A DNA stretch of 64,000 nucleotides from Diplonema japonicum. Lineage: Eukaryota; Euglenozoa; Diplonemea; Diplonemida; Diplonemidae. Shown here in pieces: positions 39,028-47,659 of the stretch. The stretch's first letter is position 1. Every line of letters starts with the position of its first letter. Made by a program: the position numbers and the translations under genes. The DNA is taken from the NCBI GenBank assembly GCA_964019335.1, contig OZ025675.1, forward strand, positions 314,501 to 378,500, read 5' to 3'. The notes under the pieces are model-generated. The model was not told where the DNA came from. It did no database searches and saw nothing but the letters and a program-made list of their open reading frames with translations.

Positions 39028-40869
39028 TCAGTACACCTGTCGGCGCCAGACCACTGGCGTCCTTTTCGTTATCAGTTCGGACAAGGCAGCAACAACAGGC
39101 TCGTTCGTGTAATTCGAAAGGAGTAAAAGCGATTCATCATAGCCATGTCCTTGCAGGTACAGCTTCGCTGCCTCGTTGTACTTCACCCAGTACTTCGCCC
39201 GAGACTCGTCCAGTGCGTACATCCACTCCTGGTCTGTGGCTAAGTGGTTGCGGCTTCTCTTGTGTGCCATTGTGATTTGGGTCAAGTGGGGCGATTTGGC
39301 TGACTCCACGGTAGGGGTGAGGGGAGGTGATACAATGCCAGTGTCCTCAGTCACCGCCTCCCACAGGACAGCTTCTTTTTCGTTATCGTGCTTCACAAAG
39401 GTGACCGCCTTGAGGACAATGCGCATTTCTTGTGTGACAGAGGCGTCCATGTAGGCAGCAGTGTTGCACACAACCCCAATGCCCCACTCCGCACCGAGCC
39501 TCTCGTACACAGATGTTAAAACCGCCGTGTTCCCCATGATGCTGAACCGCCTCACCTCGTTGTTCCCAAGGTCTCCCACCAGAACCTTCCCACCGCACAC
39601 GGCCACGTTAAGTTCCATTCCTTTGTCATTCTTTCCTTGTTTTAGTACGGTTGCTGTCTTCACCGCCGCCACTGCGTGTTGGACGCATTTCCTTGCCGCG
39701 TTGAACGAGGCGTGCACGTGGTCCCCGACGAACAGGTCCAGCATCCCCTTCTGTGCACGAACAGCGTGCAGTGCGAACCCGATCACCTTCGCGTGGAGGC
39801 GGCTGAACTCAACAGGTTCCGCCTCCGCCAGCTCCATCGAGTTCTTCATGTTCATCACCAGCATCGTCGCCCTTGTGGGTGTCAGAACATGAAGTACATT
39901 AACTGCTGCAGCAGGTGAGTCAGAAAGCACAGACGGCGTACGCGCGGTGCCAGTGTGCGACTCCGAGTGTGTGTGTGACTGTGTGCGGGAGTGCGAGCTT
40001 TCTGCCTCGTCGGAGCTCGCAGAGTCATCGCCTCCCTGCAAACAGGACTGGGGGAGGTAAGGTTTATACGACCGAAGGTTCACAAGAATGGTGTGAAGCG
40101 CTTCGTGCAGCTTGTCGGGGAGGTCATCGCGCGACCTTTCGAGTGTCACGCTGGCCTCTTCGAGCTTGAACCCTGCAAGGAAGGAGGCCACGTCGCGTGC
40201 TGCAAGAACACCCAGTTCCAACTTCCGTTTTTCAGCGAGAACCTCATCAGCGAAACCCCTTGTGAAGTAGAAGTCGAGGATGAAGATCATCATCATGACG
40301 AAGAAGGTGAGCCCAGCCCCGGAGACATCACGCTCGCAAGGTATGGTGGTGCAATTGCAAGTGTTCTCGTAACGATAGTCGTGGTCACCGTTGAAATCAC
40401 CATCACCTATGTCAAGGAGGCCGAAGCGAGTGGCTGTCTCAAGTGTGGTTATGATGAGCCACAAGCAAAGTCCTGCGATGAGGATGATAGTGGACCTTGA
40501 CCTGATCCGACACACGAGCATAATGTCAACAACGATAACCGTAAGAGCCCACAACCTGGGCAGCATGGAGCCCATTGCATTAAGATCTGTCAGAATGATG
40601 GTGACAAGGTCCGCGTACCCCACAAGCTCTATGAAGGTGTCGGAGGGCTTCTTGTTCACAAACAGCCATATTAACGAGACAGCATTGACACCAGCACACA
40701 GGTACGAAGCCGTTCTCCCCGTCGTGAAGGAGGTTACGTATATTCCTGCGAAGCCGATCAGCATGGGTATCATGAAGAACCAGATGAGGACCTTCTTGCG
40801 CTTGACCATCACCTCATCGTCGTCGGGGAGGGAAAGCTTGCTGAAGAGAAATTGGTGCAGAGACCACAT
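39028..40869 (-). CDS. six-helix membrane protein with pseudo-cyclase domain, paralog 6
   Basis: About 613 residues from the ATG at 40869 (MWSLHQFLFSKLSLPDDDEV). An in-frame ATG at 41007 would add a Lys/Gly/Phe-rich leader translated from homopolymers and is rejected. It has the longest linker (SSDEAESSHSRTQSHTHSES and a further 35 residues) and a unique insert before the tail (PTVESAKSPHLTQITMAHKR). The outside loop reads FNGDHDYRYENTCNCTTIPC. The segment after helix 6 is the EASVTLERSRDDL type, shared only with paralog 4. The C-terminus RRQVY matches paralog 1. The cyclase line GNTAVLTSVYERLG lacks the catalytic residues. A pyrimidine-rich stretch ending CTCTCGGCAG lies about 50 bp upstream of the ATG and could be a splice acceptor. 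Confidence 0.85.
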   Translation of the reverse strand: MWSLHQFLFSKLSLPDDDEVMVKRKKVLIWFFMIPMLIGFAGIYVTSFTTGRTASYLCAGVNAVSLIWLFVNKKPSDTFIELVGYADLVTIILTDLNAMGSMLPRLWALTVIVVDIMLVCRIRSRSTIILIAGLCLWLIITTLETATRFGLLDIGDGDFNGDHDYRYENTCNCTTIPCERDVSGAGLTFFVMMMIFILDFYFTRGFADEVLAEKRKLELGVLAARDVASFLAGFKLEEASVTLERSRDDLPDKLHEALHTILVNLRSYKPYLPQSCLQGGDDSASSDEAESSHSRTQSHTHSESHTGTARTPSVLSDSPAAAVNVLHVLTPTRATMLVMNMKNSMELAEAEPVEFSRLHAKVIGFALHAVRAQKGMLDLFVGDHVHASFNAARKCVQHAVAAVKTATVLKQGKNDKGMELNVAVCGGKVLVGDLGNNEVRRFSIMGNTAVLTSVYERLGAEWGIGVVCNTAAYMDASVTQEMRIVLKAVTFVKHDNEKEAVLWEAVTEDTGIVSPPLTPTVESAKSPHLTQITMAHKRSRNHLATDQEWMYALDESRAKYWVKYNEAAKLYLQGHGYDESLLLLSNYTNEPVVAALSELITKRTPVVWRRQVY

Positions 40870-40986
40870 TTTTTTTTTTTCTTTTCCCCCTCCTTTTTTT
40901 TTTTTTTTTTTTTTGTGTGGAGAGACTGCCGAGAGAAAATGAGAAATACGAAATGACAGGGAAAAAAAAAAAGAAACTAGTTTGGC

Positions 40987-41088
40987 GCTCCATTTGTTTG
41001 TGCGCACGAGCGGAATTTTACCTAATAAAATAGCTCATTACGCTGCCATCAACTAGTTTTTAGTCTCGACAATAATATTGTTAAAACA
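40987..41088 (+). repeat. GTGCGCAC...CAATAATATTG repeat, copy 3
   Basis: TTTGTTTGTGCGCACGAGCG, TTTACCTAATAAAATAGCTC, CATCAACTAGTTTTTAGTC and CAATAATATTGTTAAAACA, then an A-run. This is the cleanest plus-strand copy. Confidence 0.8.
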
Positions 41089-42082
41089 AAAAAAAAAAAA
41101 AAAGAAAAAAAAGAAATACTGTAAAAAGAAAGCAAACCGGATGGGGAAAACACGGGCTGGGATAGTTTGTTGGGTGTTCCACCAATAGCTTGTTGACGTT
41201 TCCTTTTTTCTTTTTTTTATTTTTCTCTCTTTTCTTCCCTAAAACATCATTTCTTTTTTTTTTTTTTTTTCTTCTCTCGTGGACAAGGAGGTTTTCAGTA
41301 CTTTGTTTGTGCACAGCCGGGGTTAACCTGTAGAAGGATAAGCCCAACAATGCCACCACTACTCTTTTTAGCAATACACAATTCATTATCAATATATTGT
41401 TTTTCTTGTTTAAGCAAAAAAAAAAAAAAGAAAAGAAAAATACTGTAAAAAGAAAGCACGGTGCGGGCTGGGATAGTTTGTTGGGTGTTCCACCAATAGC
41501 TTGTCGACGTCTTCTCTCGTGTACAAGGAGGTTTTCACTACTAGTGTCCCATCACAACTCGGGCAACTCGGGAGCGTGCACTTTTGCCGGGACCTGGCCA
41601 TGCTTATGCTTGTTTCAAACAAAAAGAAAAGGGTTTGGCTTTGAAGATAAATCTCCCAAGAGAGGGTGCTTGATAATTGCGGTCTGCCTGTTGAGCTCAA
41701 AGAACAGAAACCGTGGCTTTGTAGAAAAGGGAAAAGAAGGTAGACAAGTGGAAATAGAATAGTAAGAATTGGAAGGGGTTTTCTTTTTTTTTTTCTTTTT
41801 CTTTTTTGTTGCAAGAACGAGTTCTTTCGATGTCTAAACAAAAGGGGAACGTTGGCAACGTGTTTACGGGTTATAAACTTCTCCAGGTCTACCCAAACAC
41901 GCACATTACAACGGCCAGCTTTCTTCTCCTTTTTTGTTGATTTTTTCTTTTTTTTGTTACTCCTGGCACGTTTGCTCTCGGCCACAGCGAATTTGCGCAA
42001 CCTTCCTCTTTTTCTTTTTTATATTATTTTTTAAATTCTTCAGAAAAAAAAAAAAAAAAAAAATAAAGAGGTAAAAGGAAAT
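41089..42082. other. intergenic: near-direct duplication, no gene
   Basis: Two versions of one segment lie in tandem: AAATACTGTAAAAAGAAAGC, GGGCTGGGATAGTTTGTTGG and CACCAATAGCTTGT at 41115-41195 and again at 41438-41510, both leading into TCTTCTCTCGTG.ACAAGGAGG. A GGATAAGCCC repeat (41305-41395) sits between them. A 196-codon minus-strand frame (42000-41410) crosses this duplication and several homopolymers. I do not accept it as a gene. Confidence 0.55.
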
Positions 42083-42112
42083 CCCTGATCTGGGACGTCC
42101 TGTCTTGTTCTT

Positions 42113-42598
42113 CTACCTGCCCCTATCTCCCTTCAGCGGCTTCGGTCTTTCCTTTTTGGGCTGAGCCCGCTCCCTCATGGCGCTCACCCGTTCCTTCTGC
42201 CACTGCTGTCTCAGTTTCTGGAGGTCCTTCTTCGTCTGTTCCGAGACGTGCAGCGGTCTTCTGTCCCAGCCCAAGACCTTTCTCCCCCCTATGGTCCTCA
42301 GGCCGTGGTTCCGCCGTTGCTCCGCCGGTATGGCTCTGTGTCCCCTGACCTTCCTCCGCGCGTCCTGCCAGCCTTCCTGCAGCCTCACCAGCAGGCCATG
42401 CAGCCGTCTCGCCTTTTTCCCTATTAGTGTCAGGTCTCCACGTTCACCCACCAGCGACTTCATTGTGCTGTTCTCAAAGTCCAGCGCAAGCTCTATTGTC
42501 GTGACCGTTGTTCTCCTCGGGCCCCGGTACCACTTGAGCTGCCCTAGCCATTTGATGATCTCCTGCCCGTACTGTTTCATGAGAAAAAAAGGGGACAA
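42113..42598 (-). pseudogene. C-terminal fragment of a third LINE ORF2
   Basis: The frame WLGQLKWYRGPRRTTVTTIE, LALDFENSTMKSLVGERGDL, KARRLHGLLVRLQ and KVLGWDRRPLHVSEQTK aligns with the end of ORF2 in both full-length LINEs (WLQGLRWYLGSKKTSITTME, LAIDFEMTTGISLYGEHGES, KAARLRYILNRVQ, HGYDKRPLFSSTQT). Identity is clearly lower than between those two, so it represents another family. Everything upstream is missing: a 5'-truncated insertion ending next to an A-run (42043-42062). Confidence 0.8.
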
Positions 42599-42709
42599 AT
42601 TATTTATGACCGTTAATAGTTAGTTAGGAGGGCCCTGTGTGTCGTCACTGGTACCCGCTGATATTAAAACGTGGAACCTCGAAGACAGTGAAGTCAATTC
42701 TTTGGTGGT

Positions 42710-42742
<33 letters not shown>

Positions 42743-43028
42743 CTTTTTCTTTTTTTCTTTGCACTCCAAAATTCCTTCCCAGTGCCATCACCCCCCACTA
42801 ACTTCTTGTTGATAAATATAAAAAAAAAAGAAATAAAAAATAAAAAAGTAAAAAAAACACCAAGTGTACCATAAAGTACAAGGGGTGGGGGGTGTTTGTA
42901 GTCAAACGAGAAACTCTTTTTCTTTTTGCCGAAATCAAAATGCGATCCATGCCTGGAGTGACAGTTGCTCGCCGGCAAGGTCTTGTCTCCCCGACGAACA
43001 TCACCCTGGCACAGAAAGAACGAAAAAA
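42599..43028. other. intergenic, no gene seen
   Basis: T-run at 42713-42742, A-rich stretches, and GTGACAGTTGCT...CACCCTGGCACAGA at 42957-43016, which also occurs at 9256-9335. Confidence 0.6.
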
Positions 43029-43372
43029 AATATATGAGTTAAAGGAGGCCGGTGTTGGCGGCGCCCTGCACAAGAACTGTCTACTTGATTACAGGGGGCG
43101 CACCGCGGCCGAGTTGTAGCTTCTTCTGCGTTCCGCGTCGTGTCCTTAATGCGTGCGGTGTACTGCTCAACCCCAGCCGGGACGTCCCGGGTAACCAAGA
43201 TTCTGCGCTCGTGCAGTTTGCTGCCTGTTCGTCACCCTGAGCATCTGCTTTATGATTTTCCACTCGGGCGCTACCGGTGATGACCGACGAGGAGGTCAAC
43301 AGCGAACAACACATCTGATGTCTCTCTTATATTTTCATGTTATCCCCACCACCAAAAAAAAAAGAATAACAA
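43029..43372 (+). mobile_element. SINE-like element, fullest copy
   Basis: About 340 bp: head ATATATGAGTTAAAGGAGGC, CGGTGTTGGCGGCGCCCTGC, CTACTTGATTACAGGGGGCG, AGTTTGCTGCCTGTTCGTCA, GATGACCGACGAGGAGGTCA, CATGTTATCCCCACCACC and an A-run tail. Partial copies occur at 6188-6262, 12684-12700, 29673-29790, 33149-33286 and 55655-55890. Size, A-tail and variable truncations fit a SINE, but I cannot find clear Pol III A and B boxes. Confidence 0.7.
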
Positions 43373-43404
43373 TGCTGCTCATACTTCCTATACAGCCATC
43401 GCCA

Positions 43405-43462
43405 AAAAGAAATTTGATAAATTTGGTGTGCGGGTGGGTGCTCACCGTAATAAAAAATGGTG
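43405..43462 (-). repeat. LINE 3' terminus fragment
   Basis: TTTGATAAATTTGGTGTGCG and GGTGGGTGCTCACCGT match 57254-57290, immediately 3' of ORF2 in the 57262-63850 LINE. Confidence 0.7.
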
Positions 43463-43670
43463 TGCATTTCAGACATGGCGTGCCACACCCATAGGTACCA
43501 CGAGGAGGTTAGCAGGAATTCTATACTTTTGGCAATGTAGTATAGCCCCAGTTGCAAAGAAAAGAAGAGTTGGGGGTTTGTTGTTTGTGCAAAGTCGGCG
43601 GTTGTCCTGTAGCAGGGTAAAGCCGAACAATGCTTTGTCTCGATTCTTGTCGATTCTTTTTTTTTTTTAA

Positions 43671-44743
43671 CCATTAAACCCACATGTCATATATATATGA
43701 CATAAAAAAAAAAAGAAAAAATCTATAGGCCTTTTGGTCACATTATGACCTTTCTTTCACTTTTCTGACGCCATTGCGCGATTTTTTCCACTTTGTTTGG
43801 CTAAATGCTGCCCTTTTTCAGCATTATTTTAAGAATTTGAGAGGTCGAAAATCCGGAAAAAATGATTTGAGAATGAAGAATACTCGACTGGAGCAGAGGG
43901 CTGGTCGTGAGTGATGAAGAATGCTAAGAAATGTCAGAAAATGGTAGTTCTGAGTCTAGTAGTACTTGGGGGGAGGAAAGTGTGGAAGAATTGGAGGAAA
44001 TGGGGTGGAAAGAGTCTGTAATCGAACCAGCAGATGAAAATATTAAGGTTCCTGCTTGACAAAAGCCTCTTCAGCTGCTGGGTACTTGCGAAGAGCGTCA
44101 ATTCCCCCATCAATTTCAATGAACTGGAAGAATGCATCGCACACGGCCTCTGTAAATGCATGGGCAAAGAACCTGCACCATCGACCACAAGACTCGAAGG
44201 ATGTAAGGTTTGACCGCATCAAAGAGCATTTTCCTGCAAAAATTAGCATAATAGGTGCGTAGTCCATCATTGCATGGGTCCCAGAAGGTCCTCTGGCTAT
44301 GAATGTTCCACCTGTGGCAAGTGCCTCTATTCCACACCTTGCTTTTGGCTTTACCACCTGAACGAAGACATCACCGAGGATGATCTTCAGGAGCCCGAAA
44401 CACTGACAAGGACCAGAAACTCACTGATGGACCCCCGGACCCCCTCCACTGGCCAGAGAGGTGTGAAACGCAAGCTAAATCTGGGCTAGAATAGTGTTAC
44501 AAGGGGTTTTTAGTGCATTTTATTATTATTTATTTTGCACTTTTTTCTACCAAAAAGGGTGTTGGGTCAAAAATCATAAGTTCAAAAGCCAGTTCAGGGG
44601 AACCCTGATACGTGAATGTCTCCAGAGGTCATTTCTCCATAAAAAGAACACTTTGTATGGTTAAATGCTGCCATTTTTTTTGAATTTTCTGGAATCGCCT
44701 CAAAAATGGGCTTTTTTCGGTTTTTTGCCTGTGGGCTTAATGG
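43671..44743 (+). mobile_element. piggyBac-type element, internally deleted
   Basis: TTAA at 43667-43670 and 44744-44747 flanks inverted termini CCATTAAACCCACA and TGTGGGCTTAATGG (one mismatch). TTAA duplications are the hallmark of piggyBac transposition. Inside, the plus strand keeps two pieces in that superfamily's style: SISMNWKNASHTASVNAWAK (44110-44180) and a terminal Cys-rich finger, YECSTCGKCLYSTPCFWLYH (44293-44355). Much of the transposase, including the catalytic Asp region, is missing. Confidence 0.75.
44056..44489 (+). pseudogene. piggyBac transposase remnant with C-terminal zinc finger
   Basis: Two plus-strand frames: 44056-44262 (with VNAWAKNLHHRPQDSKDVRF, reminiscent of the conserved VNAW-helix region) and 44274-44489, whose CSTC...PCFWLYHL pattern matches the CxxC...CFxxYH end of piggyBac transposases. 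The acidic tail EDITEDDLQEPE follows. Frames are offset and the N-terminal two thirds are gone, so it is non-functional. An antisense 104-codon ORF (44357-44043) is probably coincidental. Confidence 0.6.
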
Positions 44744-44747
44744 TTAA

Positions 44748-46001
44748 AGCAAAATAACAATTCATTTACAATTATTGTTTTACATGAACTGTCATCATCC
44801 CACACAAACACAAAGAATATATGAGTTGAAAAAAAAAAGGGAGGAGAGACGCCCCCTTGTCCACTATCTGTGATATAGTATAAGCCAATGAACCGAGAAT
44901 GCACCTGGAAGTTCTTGAAAAAAGAATCTTGATTTCTTTTTTTCGAATTCGTTGACAAGAACCGCAGGAAAGCGATATCCCAACGGTACCTTTGTTGCAC
45001 AGGTGGCATTCTAACAAGTTGCAAAGACGATAGTTCTTAAACAAAAAAAAAAAAAAAAAAAAAAAACAAAAAAGAAGAAATAATAATAGTCTCGAACATT
45101 AATCTTTTTTTCTTTCCGCAAAAGAAAGTGCGAGGCAGAAAGAACAAAAAACAAACAAAAAAAAAAGAGAAAACTTTAAAAAAAAAAAAAGAATGTGCGA
45201 ATTCATTTCTTTGCTCGGCATAGCGGAGTACCATGTTCTTGATATTATTTTTTCTTTTTTCATCCTTTGGACGGACAACTTCCAAAATCTGAATTCCTTT
45301 CGCTGCAAAAAAAAAAGAAAAAGTAGCCAGATACACGTTGGGCAGTTCATGGTCACAGGATCCTGCACAACTTTCCCTCAACGTGTCGTTTTCTAGGGGG
45401 TTGCTCGAGCTGCCTGGTGTTAAAAAACTTTTTTCGTTTCCATATTAAGTCCCAATACGGTTTTTCAAGAAAAAAATAAAATCCCCAATGAAAAAATAAG
45501 ATCTTTCATTGGGACAATTTCTTCTACTGGAAAAAAAAAAAAAAGAAAACTGAACGGATTTTACAAAAAAAACTTACTATGATAGGAACGAAGTGGTGGC
45601 CCGCCGCGGTGGCGTGCCTACCTTATGATGCTCCCCTTTTGGGGTCGTTCCCTCAAAAAAAAAAAGTTGAATTCACTGTTGGTGGGGGTGGAGTAGAAAA
45701 AAAAAATAGTCAGTTGTCACATGCAAACTCCGCGCGAGAGCCGCAGGCCCCTAGAAGAAGGGGAGTAAAAATAAATCATAATGGTCATTGAAAGTAGTGT
45801 TGTATTTCGACCACCTAACAGCACATAAAAGAGAGAAGCGGGGGGGGGGGGGGGGGGGGGGGCTAATTGAACAAAAACTAAGATTCATATCTTTTTCTCT
45901 TTTTTTTTTTCTTGTTTTCTTTTTTCATTCTGTTTTTGTTTTTATTATTATTATTCTTTTTTTCGTTCTTTTTTTTTTTTCTTCTTCACAGTGAATCACT
46001 T

Positions 46002-46045
<44 letters not shown>

Positions 46046-46363
46046 AAAAGTTTAAAACCAACATGGTGTTGTGCAAACAAAAACGGCCTTTTCTCCCTAC
46101 GCATTTTCTTAAAAACCTTACTTTCACCCAGCCTGAGAGGGTAAACTTTGAATGGTGCAACAAAGGGACTTGAAGGGGATCCATTCGGACTCGTATAGAC
46201 CCGGTTGGGGGGAAAAGAAAAAAAATGGGGAGAGTGAAACAAAAACGAATAAGAAACGGTAAAAACCTGTCGTTCTTTTTCTCTCCTTTTTCTTCTTTTC
46301 TTTTTTGACTTATTGCTCAAGTAAGGGAAGAGAAGAAGCGTCAATAAAGCATATGCTAGTTTA
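44748..46363. other. intergenic: homopolymer-rich, no gene
   Basis: Contains AACAATTCATT after the piggyBac end, an ATATATGAG/GAGACGCCCCC repeat (44817-44880), a CACTATGATAGGAACG-type repeat (45577-45610), a G-run at 45840-45862 and A-runs (45040-45066, 46004-46043). The ORFs seen are rich in Phe, Lys or Leu from homopolymers. Confidence 0.6.
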
Positions 46364-46876
46364 TATAAAGGGGGTCCGAAATAATTCCATCCCAGATAAC
46401 GTGTATTTTCCTAATCCGGACGGAAAAAAAAATGTTTCGGGAATTTTTCCGTCCGACACTTTTCGTTTTACAGTAATACCTTTTTTTTTCCCCGACCCCG
46501 GGGGTACCCCCTTTCTTTTTTTTTTTTAAGGGGGCGGTAGGGGTCACATGGTTGTCGTAAAACGGCAACCTCTGCTAAAGTGAGATATTTTTAGAGAAGG
46601 TGCCATGACTTGACAAAATCGCTTTTCGCGAGCACTGACTGCCTCACAGATGCATTTCGAACTTACGCCAAAACCTCGGCGGTTCGTCTGCGACATTTGT
46701 GGGCTTTTCCAGAGAGAGAAAAACTGGCAAAGAACACAAGAAGTGTTTCAAGCCCCGCTCCGTGCTTACCATGTGGCAGGCCCCAGCCCAAATAAGTACA
46801 ACCCAAATAATTCATTTTTTTTTTGAAGCCAAACACCCCACCCAATAAAGGGATTATTCGGACCCCCCCCTTTTTA
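46364..46876. mobile_element. 513-bp deletion derivative of the TATAAAGGGG TIR element
   Basis: Termini TATAAAGGGGGTCCGAAATA and GGATTATTCGGACCCCC...CTTTTTA match the 23797-25283 element. So does GGGTCACATGG inside and, inverted, CCATGTGGCAGGCCCCAGCC with CCAAATAAGTACAACCCAAA. The order shows it lies inverted relative to those copies. No ORF. Confidence 0.8.
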
Positions 46877-46938
46877 TTATTTCATTTTTTTCTTTTTTCT
46901 TTTCTTATTTTGAAATAATTCTAAAAAGGTTATATAAA

Positions 46939-46972
46939 AATAAAAATAAAAATAAAAATAAAAATAAAAAAG
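46939..46972. repeat. (AAAAAT)n microsatellite
   Basis: Five to six repeats of AAAAAT/ATAAAA just right of the TIR element. Confidence 0.85.
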
Positions 46973-47418
46973 AAAACCGTATTGCATTTTTCTTTTTTGG
47001 AAGGAAAACAGGGCAATGACTATTTATTTGTACATCGGGTCTCCTGGAAACCTGGTACGCATAGCAGTTATGTAACGCCCATTTTCTTTTTTCCCCCGCA
47101 ACGGCTCGTCATTATATCATTATAAAAACAAAAAAAAAAAACAAAAAAAAAACAAAAAAAACTATTGGAAGAGGACACACCAGCGGGGAAGAGGCTACGA
47201 GAAAGATCTCAACGTCCTCACGCACTGGCACAGGCACTAACACGCTGGGCATGAAACACTCGCTGTTATAGGTCGCCGACCTAGCGCAGGGGGCCTGCCC
47301 CTGGCTCTCATTAAAAAGAGGAAAGAAAAACAAACAAAAAAAAAGAAAAGAAGGAAAAGTCCTTCGGTGAACACCCTCTTTATTCTCTTCTCCTTAAAAA
47401 AAAGATTCGATAGAGGGG
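46973..47418. other. intergenic, no gene seen
   Basis: AT-rich with A-runs around 47130-47160 and 47335-47345. Nothing recognisable. Confidence 0.6.
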
Positions 47419-47572
47419 AGGGCTATGCTGGTAAAGAAACGCGTTTCCAATTTTTTTCTTTAGCTTGAACAAGAAAAACAATATAATAATTCATCATAAG
47501 TTGTTAGTGCTAAAAAAGCACAAACAATCAATCGACTTTGAAACGGAAATGTTTCTCAGCCAACATAGCCCT
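47419..47572. mobile_element. MITE, AGGGCTATGCTGG family, copy 2
   Basis: The left end AGGGCTATGCTGGTAAAGAA and the right end TTCTCAGCCAACATAGCCCT are inverted repeats matching the 5559-5751 element at the outer 20 bp. Internal AAACGCGTTTCC and GAAACGGAAATG echo its interior. About 154 bp, no coding. Confidence 0.75.
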
Positions 47573-47659
47573 AAGGGGGGGGGGGTTAACATTATAGTTA
47601 TTATATTAGGTAAAAGAAAATACCCCCTTTTTTTTTGTGCGCACAAAACAAAAAAAGTT

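Noticed and set aside
40870-41007. N-terminal extension of the 39028 gene (also for 21909, 47660 and the 2194 ORF1)
   Set aside because: The extra residues are Lys, Phe or Gly strings translated from homopolymer leaders. All paralogs align from the internal Met followed by ALPDDDEV or its equivalent.
41410-42000. 196-codon minus-strand ORF
   Set aside because: It crosses a near-direct duplication and several A/T runs, and has no recognisable motif.
43029-43372. tRNA gene or tRNA-derived head
   Set aside because: I could not fold a cloverleaf or find convincing A and B boxes. It is kept only as SINE-like.
44043-44357. 104-codon minus-strand ORF in the piggyBac relic
   Set aside because: It is antisense to frames with the piggyBac finger and VNAW motif, and has no independent support.
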